In this document: positions 1-6,780 of the stretch, piece after piece
Numbering within the stretch: the stretch's first letter is position 1
How the letters are laid out: each line of letters opens with the position of its first letter
Notes under the pieces: generated by a model
What the model was told of the DNA's origin: nothing
The model's input: only the letters and a program-made list of their open reading frames with translations
Database searches by the model: none
Position numbers and translations under genes: made by a program
Assembly: GCA_029821415.1 (NCBI GenBank)
Contig: JALGTJ010000036.1
Location: 1-7,707 of the forward strand
Direction: 5' to 3'
Length of the DNA: 7,707 nucleotides
DNA from: Candidatus Zipacnadia bacterium
GTDB taxonomy: Bacteria > Armatimonadota > Zipacnadia > Zipacnadales > Zipacnadaceae

Positions 1-309
1 GGAGGAGCCCGCAGTAAACTGTGGCGGCAGATCCAAGCTGATGTCATCGGCCAGGCGCACTGTACCATTAATGTGGACGAGGGGCCTGCTTTTGGGGTGG
101 CCCTCCTGGCCGCGGTAGGAACAAGGATCTACGCCACGGTGCCCGAGGCATGCTCGGCAACCATTAGCGTCATTGACGAACTACTTCCCGACCCAACGCG
201 GACCCAAGTATACGAAGGTTATTACCATCTCTATCAGGAATTGTATCAACAGTTGGAGCCATGTTTTGAGACTGACCAACAATTGGTGGACACAGCATTG
301 GCTGAATAG
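1..309 (+). CDS. xylB: Xylulokinase-type FGGY carbohydrate kinase, C-terminal fragment
   Basis: This is the last 102 residues of an FGGY-family sugar kinase, cut off by the left edge; the frame is open from base 1 and ends with TAG at 307-309. The fragment begins GGARSKLWRQIQADV, the ATP-binding-domain motif typical of xylulokinases. It continues with EGPAFGVALLAAVG, matching the family's EG(P/A)A(Y/F)GAALLA segment, and a tyrosine-rich tail (YEGYYHLYQELYQQL) that corresponds to the usual YxxYRxLYPAL end. Family members phosphorylate D-xylulose to D-xylulose 5-phosphate with ATP in the cytoplasm, feeding the pentose phosphate pathway. Glycerol, gluconate and ribulose kinases share the fold, and the sugar-binding N-terminal half is not visible, so the exact substrate is inferred from the C-terminal motifs. 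The GTG at 73 is only an internal valine. The next gene has its own promoter starting 2 bp after the stop. Confidence 0.8.
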   Translation, partial: GGARSKLWRQIQADVIGQAHCTINVDEGPAFGVALLAAVGTRIYATVPEACSATISVIDELLPDPTRTQVYEGYYHLYQELYQQLEPCFETDQQLVDTALAE

Positions 310-310
310 T

Positions 311-340
311 TTGACAATCCTGAGCATGGTCTGCTATAAT
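311..340 (+). promoter_or_regulatory. Consensus sigma-70-type promoter for the response regulator
   Basis: A perfect -35 hexamer TTGACA (311-316) and a perfect -10 hexamer TATAAT (335-340) are separated by 18 bp, one more than the optimum. The predicted transcription start is near 347, giving a leader of about 77 nt before the ATG at 424. The promoter begins 2 bases after the stop codon of the sugar kinase. This suggests that the response regulator is transcribed independently and probably strongly, because both hexamers match consensus. No operator-like palindrome is obvious over it. Confidence 0.85.
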
Positions 341-423
341 AAACCTAACGTATTGGAGTAATTGAAGCTAAATGCGCCCGAGGGCCCGAGACCTCGCAAG
401 CTAGTAATGGAGGGCTTAGCAGA

Positions 424-840
424 ATGGCCAAAACAATTCTGGTAGTTGATGACGAGCGACACATTGTACGGCTGGTTCAAGTCAACTTGGAGCGAGCCGG
501 TTACGAGGTGCAAACTGCCTATGATGGCGTCGAGGCACTCGAAGCAGCCGAGAAAGACGTCCCGGATATGATTATCCTGGACGTGATGATGCCGCGAATG
601 GATGGCTTCGAGACACTGAAGAAGTTGCGAGCCAATGACCGGACCAAGGATATTCCCGTAATAATGCTTACAGCTAAGGCCCAGGATGCCGATATCTTCA
701 AGGGATGGTCTTCGGGCGTAGATTCATATCTGACCAAGCCATTCAACCCACGGGAACTGCTCGCCTTCGTCGACCGAATATTCCAGAGCCTGGAGCACCC
801 GCCCGAGGACTACGACGCGCCGACAACCTACGAGGTCTAG
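424..840 (+). CDS. Single-domain response regulator (CheY-like receiver, no output domain)
   Basis: The 138-residue product is a complete phosphoacceptor receiver domain and little else. All key residues are present: the acidic pair D9/D10, phosphoacceptor D53 in IILDVMMPRMDG, T83 in the MLTAK strand, Y102 and K105 in the YLTKPF motif. The domain spans about residues 3-122. It is followed by a 16-residue acidic, proline-containing tail (HPPEDYDAPTTYEV) with no DNA-binding or enzymatic domain. Such proteins relay phosphate from a histidine kinase to a partner by protein-protein contact in the cytoplasm, for example in phosphorelays, motility or scaffolded signalling. The start is supported by GGAGGG at 409-414, 9 nt before ATG. 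No histidine kinase is encoded in the window, so it is an orphan here. The GWSSGVDSYLTKPFNPREL segment recalls receivers from Armatimonadota and cyanobacteria, but that is recollection, not a search result. Confidence 0.93.
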   Translation: MAKTILVVDDERHIVRLVQVNLERAGYEVQTAYDGVEALEAAEKDVPDMIILDVMMPRMDGFETLKKLRANDRTKDIPVIMLTAKAQDADIFKGWSSGVDSYLTKPFNPRELLAFVDRIFQSLEHPPEDYDAPTTYEV

Positions 841-978
841 TCAGAGCAGGCGAGGTCTACGCTTAGCAAATCGTCCGGTGAATATGGATTGCACCAACCA
901 GTTGTGAAGGGACGCTGTGGTACAAGCGTCCCTACTTTGTTTCAATCATCTATTCGTACCAAGCTCCCCCTGCTCTGA
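841..978. repeat. 10-bp perfect inverted repeat framing the intergenic gap
   Basis: TCAGAGCAGG at 841-850, directly after the response regulator stop, is the exact reverse complement of CCTGCTCTGA at 969-978. The arms enclose 118 bp that also contain the 908-933 hairpin. A 10-bp perfect pair is expected by chance only about 0.02 times in a 200-bp stretch (about 20,000 pairs over 4^10). The arms could be the base of a folded RNA or the ends of a small MITE-like element. No target-site duplication is visible: TAG flanks the left arm and GTG the right. No coding sequence lies inside. Confidence 0.45.
908..933 (+). terminator. Probable rho-independent terminator after the response regulator
   Basis: AGGGACGCT (908-916) and AGCGTCCCT (925-933) form a perfect 9-bp stem around an 8-nt loop (GTGGTACA). 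A T-rich run ACTTTGTTTC follows at 934-943. The hairpin lies 68 bp past the response regulator stop and 108 bp before the ABC transporter, so it would separate the two transcripts. The T-tract is interrupted, so efficiency is uncertain. The same palindrome could instead be one copy of a dispersed intergenic repeat. Confidence 0.55.
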
Positions 979-1041
979 GTGCTCCGGTAATAGGCTGTAT
1001 AGCCGGCAACAAACAACGCCAACAAAGGTCTGAAAGAATCA

Positions 1042-2832
1042 ATGTCGGTATTGTGGCGCGCACTAAAATTTGTTCGGCGCTATAGGTGGCAAGTTCTGAC
1101 AGCGATGCTGCTAGTAGGCCTCGCCACCGGCGTCAATATGCTGCTGCCTTATATCTGGGGAGTTATCATCAATCGGCTAACCGAGGCCTTTGGCGTCGAA
1201 GCCGCTCTGCAGGCTGAGGCCGGCAGCCCCAATGTTGATGATGTCTGGCACTTTGTGGTGACGATGTGCGCTGTACTTGCCGGAATCTACATATTAGGCT
1301 ACATCATTGGCTACATTCGCAGTCGCATGCTGCTGACCATCGGCAACCGTGTAGTCTTTGATATCCGCCAGCAGCTTTTCCGCCACTTGCAACGACTCTC
1401 ATTGCACTACTTTGAATCCCACCCCCACGGCTGGATTATGTCGCGGGTACTGTCTGATGTCGAGAGGGTCCAAAGCATACTCAGCGATCAACTGGTCAAC
1501 ATCGCCAGCCAGGTCATAACTCTGCTTATGGCGATGATTATACTCTATGCATACAACTGGCACCTAGCCACTATTGCTACCCTCGCATTGCCCATATATG
1601 TGCTTAACTTCTTGATGCTGCGCCGGCGTATTCGCCGGCTGTCTCGCCAGGAGCGAGATCAGTACGCCCGGGTGTACAGTACCCTCAGCGAAGCAATCTC
1701 CGGGGTTCGGGTCATCAAGTCGTTCGGGCGTGAGTTATGGGAAGGCCGTCGCTTTGTCAAGGAAATCCGCGAAAGTATTACTATAAACATCAATCTCGGA
1801 ATCTGGCGGGCAGTACTCGGCATCAACGCCAATTTCGTTACGCAAGCGGCCAACTTGATAATTATCCTGGTCGGCTCCTACGAAATCATCTACCTGCAAA
1901 CCTTAAGGATCGGCGACCTGGTAGCTATCCTCAGTTATGCGGGAATGCTCTACAGTCCGGTAATCGCCCTGGTCACTATCAGCGACCTAATCAACTGGGC
2001 AATGGCCGCCATTGAGCGAATCTTCGAAACTCTTGACAGTGTACCCAGTGTCCAGGAGGCTGCGGAACCCAAGAAGTTGAGTAAGATAGAGGGCCATGTT
2101 GAGATGAGGCATGTATATTTCGCCTACGAACCCAGTGAAATGGTGCTGCGCGATATCAACCTGGAGGCTAAACCAGGGGAAGTGGTGGCTTTGGTCGGTC
2201 CCTCCGGAGGCGGCAAGACCACGTTGGTACACCTAATACCACGCTTCTACGATCCAACCTCTGGGCAGGTACTGCTTGACGGCCATGACCTGCGTGAGCT
2301 CTCTCTGCGGAACTTGCGGCAAAACATCGGCATGGTTATGCAGGAAAGCTTCCTATTTGCTGGCAGCCTGCGTGACAATATCAAGTACGGCCGGCCCGAT
2401 GCCACTGATGAACAGGTAGTGCAAGCCGCTATTGCCGCCAACGCTCACGATTTCATTATGGAGTTCCCGGACGGCTATGAGACGCGCGTGGGCGAGCGTG
2501 GCGCCCGCCTGTCAGGCGGACAGCGCCAGCGCATAACCATTGCCCGCGCTATCTTGTCCAACCCCCGCATACTCATACTGGACGAGGCTACCTCTGACCT
2601 GGACTCCGCCTCAGAGGCGCTCATTCAGGATGCACTAGAAAAGCTAATGCAGGGGCGAACAACTTTCATTATTGCTCACCGTCTGTCGACGGTCACGCAT
2701 GCTGATAAGATTCTGGTCATTGACGATGGGCGCATCGTCGAGCAAGGGACTCACGCCGAGCTAGCCCACGCCGGCGGGCTGTATGAGGAACTCTGCAAAG
2801 TCCAGTTCAAAGAACCCCAACAGGTACCCTAA
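1042..2832 (+). CDS. ABC exporter half-transporter (ABCB/MsbA-type: membrane domain plus ATPase)
   Basis: The 596-residue protein has the normal length and order for a type IV ABC exporter that works as a homo- or heterodimer in the inner membrane. The membrane domain covers about residues 10-325; hydrophobic segments are visible near 18-40, 70-92, 152-172, 174-192, 268-285 and 295-315. The nucleotide-binding domain covers about 350-590. All ATPase motifs are intact: A-loop Y362, Walker A GPSGGGKTT (386-394), Q-loop Q434, signature LSGGQ (490-494), Walker B ILILDE (510-515), D-loop SDLD (518-521) and H-switch H546. It could therefore be a functional homodimer. Family members export lipids, glycolipids, peptides or drugs; the substrate cannot be read from the sequence. 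The start at 1042 has a modest AAAGG at 1024-1028, and no convincing promoter is visible in 934-1041. A loop of about 30 residues between the first two membrane segments (about 43-70) is probably periplasmic. Confidence 0.93.
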   Translation: MSVLWRALKFVRRYRWQVLTAMLLVGLATGVNMLLPYIWGVIINRLTEAFGVEAALQAEAGSPNVDDVWHFVVTMCAVLAGIYILGYIIGYIRSRMLLTIGNRVVFDIRQQLFRHLQRLSLHYFESHPHGWIMSRVLSDVERVQSILSDQLVNIASQVITLLMAMIILYAYNWHLATIATLALPIYVLNFLMLRRRIRRLSRQERDQYARVYSTLSEAISGVRVIKSFGRELWEGRRFVKEIRESITININLGIWRAVLGINANFVTQAANLIIILVGSYEIIYLQTLRIGDLVAILSYAGMLYSPVIALVTISDLINWAMAAIERIFETLDSVPSVQEAAEPKKLSKIEGHVEMRHVYFAYEPSEMVLRDINLEAKPGEVVALVGPSGGGKTTLVHLIPRFYDPTSGQVLLDGHDLRELSLRNLRQNIGMVMQESFLFAGSLRDNIKYGRPDATDEQVVQAAIAANAHDFIMEFPDGYETRVGERGARLSGGQRQRITIARAILSNPRILILDEATSDLDSASEALIQDALEKLMQGRTTFIIAHRLSTVTHADKILVIDDGRIVEQGTHAELAHAGGLYEELCKVQFKEPQQVP

Positions 2833-2885
2833 CTTGGCCAGCGCAATCCGCTCACCACTGAGCACTGTTGGCTGGTAAACACATA

Positions 2886-4043
2886 ATGTATATAAAGACT
2901 CTTCACTGGTCAGTATGGCTATCAGCTACAGTGGTGACAGTGACTGTAATCGTGGGCTGGTGGTCAATCGCCCGTTCCGACAATGCTGTGTTGACCACGG
3001 CGTCGGCTACCAACAGCCACAATACGAAAGCCGTCGAACTACGTGGGATCTGGAGCAGCTACCAAGTCAAGCCAGATTGGAATACGGCCATACAGAAGCT
3101 CAGTGCGGCCAATTTCAACGCCATATTCCCCTACGTTTGCAGCCCCGGTATCGCTTACTACCACAGCCAGGTGCTGCCAGTTTCCCAATTTGCCCGGCAC
3201 CACGACTACCTGGCGGAAGCTGTCAGCGCTGCGCACAAGCACAATATCGCCGTGCACGCGCGGATACTGACACTCGAAATGCTGTTCGCCGCTGAGCATA
3301 CCAAATCTGCATTCGCTGCGGCCGGACGGCTAATGATTAACTCCCAGGGGAACACTGCCCCATGGCTGTGTCCCACTGACCCCCGCAATCGGCAACTACT
3401 CGGGCGGATCGTTACCGAACTGGTCACAAACTACGATATTGACGGACTGCAATTCGACTACTTGCGTTACCCGGGGCAGGACTACTGTTTGTGTCCGCGA
3501 TGCCGACAGCAATTCGCCGCCGATACTGGAGCCCGCATCAGCCAGTGGCCGCAGGATATTTTGCCGGGAGGGCCATACGCGGCGGAATTCAGTAGGTGGC
3601 GCCAGGCGCAATTGACGGCCTTGCTTTCTGACCTTGTAACCCAGGCCCGCACTGCCTGTCCCAGTATAGCAATATCCGCAGCCGTCTTCCCGCGCTGGGA
3701 AGAGCACAGCGAAAGGTTCGGTCAGGACACCGCCAGGTGGGTACAGCTAGGTCTGCTGGATTTCGTTGCCCCGATGAACTACACTACAGATCGCTTGGAT
3801 TTCGCTACGTGGCTGCTGACCCAGCGCAAGGCAATCGCGGGCCGTGTGCCGCTGGTAGTAGGTATGGGGCCGCTGAGCGATGCCTGCCAGTTTGACGACC
3901 CCGAGCAGCTCGTCGAGCAGATTCAGATCGCCCGCAGCTTCGGCGCCGGCGGCTTCATCATCTTCAAATACAACCAACAGTTCGCACAAGAATATCTGCC
4001 CTATTTGGCCGAAGAGGGCACGGCTATCTTGCCAGGCCCTTGA
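2886..4043 (+). CDS. GHL10-family glycosidase (family 10 glycosyl hydrolase-like), secreted or membrane-anchored
   Basis: The protein has 385 residues if it starts at ATG 2886. TTG 2868 in the same frame would add six. Neither has a clear Shine-Dalgarno, and ATG is preferred because it gives a typical signal sequence. A short basic N-terminus (MYIKTLHW) precedes one hydrophobic segment (about 9-27), so the protein acts outside the cytoplasm. The GHL10 TIM-barrel begins at ELRGIW (51-56) and includes DIDGLQFDYLRYP (184-196), the counterpart of the family's DGIHFDDYxYP strand and a likely active-site region. It also has FVAPMNYT (293-300) and the late strand GGFIIFKYN (355-363). Relatives include E. 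coli DigH (YddW), which cleaves peptidoglycan glycan strands, and B. subtilis YngK; substrates elsewhere are mostly unknown. A cysteine cluster C201/C203/C206 follows the active-site strand. The gene starts 53 bp after the ABC transporter and may share its transcript. Its 3' end overlaps the convergent gene by 20 bp. Confidence 0.85.
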   Translation: MYIKTLHWSVWLSATVVTVTVIVGWWSIARSDNAVLTTASATNSHNTKAVELRGIWSSYQVKPDWNTAIQKLSAANFNAIFPYVCSPGIAYYHSQVLPVSQFARHHDYLAEAVSAAHKHNIAVHARILTLEMLFAAEHTKSAFAAAGRLMINSQGNTAPWLCPTDPRNRQLLGRIVTELVTNYDIDGLQFDYLRYPGQDYCLCPRCRQQFAADTGARISQWPQDILPGGPYAAEFSRWRQAQLTALLSDLVTQARTACPSIAISAAVFPRWEEHSERFGQDTARWVQLGLLDFVAPMNYTTDRLDFATWLLTQRKAIAGRVPLVVGMGPLSDACQFDDPEQLVEQIQIARSFGAGGFIIFKYNQQFAQEYLPYLAEEGTAILPGP

Positions 4044-6714
4044 GCTGGCTGCTGCGCTTGCGAACAACTGGCGGCTCTACCACCCGACCACCGGCCCGCT
4101 TGAATTCGGCCACAATCTTTGCCCCGGCGCCGTCCTTCCAGAACTTCTTACGCTTGAAGGCACCGGGGAAATAGTCAGTATCAAGGACAAGAGTATCCAC
4201 GCGCCGCCCGCCGTCGGCTCTCAGCAAAGCCTCGCGCAGGAATTGGGTGGGCCAGGGTAGTTTAGTATCAAATACCACAGTGGCAGGCCCGTACTTCTGC
4301 CGGCACTCCTCCGCCGTCTCCTTACACCACGTGAAGACGACTGTCTTTGTTTCTGCTGGTATCTTCGGCGGCCCCCACACAAAGGGTCGGGTAGCAACGA
4401 GTGATGCTCGAGCGCCAGACGAAGGCGTAAAGTCAATTTCTTTCTTCTCTCCAGGTTGGAGCACAGTTAGCTGATTGCCCGTGGTGAGAGCAAGCGGACG
4501 AGCAGCCAGCAGTACTTGTGCTTCAGTATCATCCTGACGGGTGACGGTAGCCTTGTCTCCGTGCACCTCCAGCCGCAGGCGCGCCTCGCCTACCGGCAGA
4601 TTGCTGATGGTCATCTTGCTCCAGCCCGACGGCATCTGCGGTCGTAGGAAAACGCGCCCGCTGGCCGCATCCACCTCCATACCGGTGAGATAGTGCAAGA
4701 TTGCTTCAGCATTTATGCCACCTTCCCATGGCCGGACGCGATGCTGGCCCCATATCTCATCGCTAGGCCGATTATCCGCCTCATTCATCTCGGCGAAGCC
4801 ACCGGATTTCTCGGCGGCAGCCAACAGCCCGTTTAGCGCCGCCTCGGCTGCAGGATGGTCAATTGAAGCCAGTGCATACAGCGTATAGCCGAGTATCATT
4901 GTCACGTAGGGCTCAAACTCAGGGGTCGTCTTCGGCGTACTATCCGGCTGCCACAGGTACTTGAGAGAGTTGAGGATGTTGCGACGCTGCTGCTCGGTGG
5001 GAGGAGCATAGCCAATCCATAGCGGTCGCAGATTGATCGGAGCAAACGGGCTGGGCTGAACCTGGTCGGAGAGGTCAGACATCGCTGGAGCGTAGTAGCC
5101 CCGGTCGTGCTGCCAGTAATATCTTTCCGTTGTCTGTCTGACTTTCTCCGCACGGCGTCGATAATCCGCCGCCTCCTCAGCCTTGCCCAGCTTATCCGCC
5201 ATCTCGGCGAGTGCCTCGGCGGCGGCAACATACTCAAAAGCTGAATCGGCTGACCGCGTTTCCAGGTTCACGTACAGTCCGACCTCGCGGCCAGCATCAA
5301 AATACTCATATCCTGGGAAACGATAGGTCTCATCGCCATGGAACGGCAGTAGGCCGCGCTCGTCAACAGCCTGCCCCAACAGGCAACGACGCAGCATCGG
5401 CCAATGCCTACGGATAAGCTGCAAATCACCACTTTGCTGGTAGTACCAATAGTGCTGCAGGATCACGAAGCTGGAGCTCTCCGCCGGCTCAACGGGAACT
5501 TGCGACCAATCAATCTGCGGCGCATTCTTTACCTCCAAGTCCAGCGGCAAATTGTTGCCAATCTTGCCCTGCGCCGCACAACCCTGGAAATGATATTCCA
5601 GGTGCCGACGCACCGACCCAAAATCGCCGACAGCAGCGAGATAGCGCACCGGCCCGTTACTGTCGCGAATCCAGGTGTAGCTATACCCGTCCATCGGCGA
5701 GTATCCGCCAGCCTTCGCCTGCTGGACCGCGCACAGGTATTTGGAAATGGTGAGTAGTTCGCCCACCTCCGGCTGGTCAGGAGTCTCAACAGTTACCGTA
5801 CGCTCATACCGCTCCTGCCAGTAGCGGTGAGCATCATCAAGCAATTCAAAACCACGGTGCTCAATACCGGCAGCCAGCTCTTCGGCACGGTCCGCATTGG
5901 TAGCGACAACTGCATAAGCCAGCTTGGCAAGGTCCTTGCCAGATTGTAGCGTCCCCAACTCGCACCTCAACACTGGCGTCTGCTCGCTCATTGGCTCCGG
6001 ACTGGTCCTAATGTCAATATTTTCCGGCAGTGGAATATCCGGCTTGCCAATCTGGACGCGAGCTCGTGCACCGACGAATCCTGCTTGTATAATATGCTTA
6101 CCCCGCTGTATTCTCAGCCCGCCCCCGGCCTTCTCACCACCTGACGTGCCAAAGGCCAAGGCAAGCGCCACATTACGCTGCGCCTGCCGACTACCGTTGC
6201 CGACAATCATAACCCGGCAAATCGCAGGGACATACGGAGGGACAAAGTCATAAGTCTGCAACCACAACCCGTTGTCCGTCCATGACTGCGTTTTGACCAC
6301 ACCACCCGGGCTGATCCATTCCATACGCTGAGTCTTCCAGGCGACAACCTCATCGCCGATATAAAGCAGGGGGATGATCTTGCCCAAAAAGGTGTCCTTC
6401 TGATAAGTGGGACCTACCACATTTTCAAGCGTGCCCAGCGGATAAGTAACACCCTCGTAAGCAAACACCTGACCATTGCCGATAGGGAAGGCAGCCAGAT
6501 CTGAATAGCCGGGCCAGCGTTCCCCGGTCAGATCAACTTCCTGCCGCCAGTGACTCAGACGTTCCAGCAGCCACGGGTGCTTGCTAATAAAAGCAGTGCT
6601 GGTCGGCGCTTGATGTGTGCGATTATACCGGGCTGGACTGCAGCCGGCAGCCAGTACAATCGCCACAACTGCCATTGTCAGCAACATCCGCTTACTTATA
6701 GAATCAATTGCCAT
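4024..6714 (-). CDS. Large lipoprotein glycosidase with a six-hairpin (alpha/alpha)6 barrel and an extra C-terminal domain
   Basis: The 896-residue product begins with a lipoprotein signal: K8/R9, a hydrophobic stretch (11-23) and lipobox LAAGC with C25 as the lipidation site. It is therefore membrane-tethered outside the cytoplasm. Residues about 60-300 form a beta-rich region with the motif FPIGNGQVFAYEG (76-88), as in GH65-type N-terminal sandwiches. Residues about 310-680 look like an (alpha/alpha)6 barrel, with SYTWIRDSNGP (345-355), LPFHGDET (456-463) and RPWEGGINAEAILHYLTG (661-678). A short beta domain (about 683-770: RVFLRPQMPSGW) resembles the C-terminal caps of GH65/GH78-like enzymes. 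Residues about 775-896 form an additional alpha/beta-like domain I cannot assign. The enzyme probably hydrolyses or phosphorolyses an alpha-linked glycan. The family and substrate are not identifiable by eye, and E664 and D461/E462 are candidate catalytic residues by position only. The start is backed by GGAG at 6725-6722, 7 nt upstream. The gene lies 66 bp downstream of the NAGPA gene on the same strand and may be co-transcribed. Confidence 0.8.
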   Translation of the reverse strand: MAIDSISKRMLLTMAVVAIVLAAGCSPARYNRTHQAPTSTAFISKHPWLLERLSHWRQEVDLTGERWPGYSDLAAFPIGNGQVFAYEGVTYPLGTLENVVGPTYQKDTFLGKIIPLLYIGDEVVAWKTQRMEWISPGGVVKTQSWTDNGLWLQTYDFVPPYVPAICRVMIVGNGSRQAQRNVALALAFGTSGGEKAGGGLRIQRGKHIIQAGFVGARARVQIGKPDIPLPENIDIRTSPEPMSEQTPVLRCELGTLQSGKDLAKLAYAVVATNADRAEELAAGIEHRGFELLDDAHRYWQERYERTVTVETPDQPEVGELLTISKYLCAVQQAKAGGYSPMDGYSYTWIRDSNGPVRYLAAVGDFGSVRRHLEYHFQGCAAQGKIGNNLPLDLEVKNAPQIDWSQVPVEPAESSSFVILQHYWYYQQSGDLQLIRRHWPMLRRCLLGQAVDERGLLPFHGDETYRFPGYEYFDAGREVGLYVNLETRSADSAFEYVAAAEALAEMADKLGKAEEAADYRRRAEKVRQTTERYYWQHDRGYYAPAMSDLSDQVQPSPFAPINLRPLWIGYAPPTEQQRRNILNSLKYLWQPDSTPKTTPEFEPYVTMILGYTLYALASIDHPAAEAALNGLLAAAEKSGGFAEMNEADNRPSDEIWGQHRVRPWEGGINAEAILHYLTGMEVDAASGRVFLRPQMPSGWSKMTISNLPVGEARLRLEVHGDKATVTRQDDTEAQVLLAARPLALTTGNQLTVLQPGEKKEIDFTPSSGARASLVATRPFVWGPPKIPAETKTVVFTWCKETAEECRQKYGPATVVFDTKLPWPTQFLREALLRADGGRRVDTLVLDTDYFPGAFKRKKFWKDGAGAKIVAEFKRAGGRVVEPPVVRKRSSQLKGLAR

Positions 6715-6780
6715 CTTTGAGCTCCATCATCTAACCCAAGACTATTGACACTGCCTCGCCGAAACACAGACTGCAAGCAC

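Noticed and set aside
73..75. GTG as the start of a 78-residue small protein
   Set aside because: The same frame is open from base 1 and encodes the conserved GGARSKLWRQ motif of FGGY kinases, so this is a gene fragment, not a small gene.
519..746. Minus-strand open frame of 75 codons within the response regulator
   Set aside because: It lies wholly inside a well-supported receiver gene, has no recognisable domain and reads as a low-complexity Ser/Ile shadow.
980..1041. Possible promoter for the ABC transporter (TGTATAG near 996-1002)
   Set aside because: Only a partial -10 match is present and no acceptable -35 lies 16-18 bp upstream, so it was not annotated.
1622..1639. Perfect 7-bp hairpin GCCGGCG-TATT-CGCCGGC
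   Set aside because: It lies in the middle of the ABC transporter and encodes an arginine-rich cytoplasmic loop (RRRIRRL). Repeated CGC/CGG arginine codons explain the palindrome, and there is no T-tract.
2915..3295. Plus-strand 126-codon frame overlapping the GHL10 gene
   Set aside because: It is offset-frame shadow coding; the GHL10 frame carries the conserved ELRGIW start of the domain in the same bases.
5404..5757. Plus-strand open frame of 117 codons antisense to the lipoprotein glycosidase
   Set aside because: It is opposite conserved barrel motifs, has no family resemblance and no good ribosome site. Long antisense frames are common opposite GC-rich genes.
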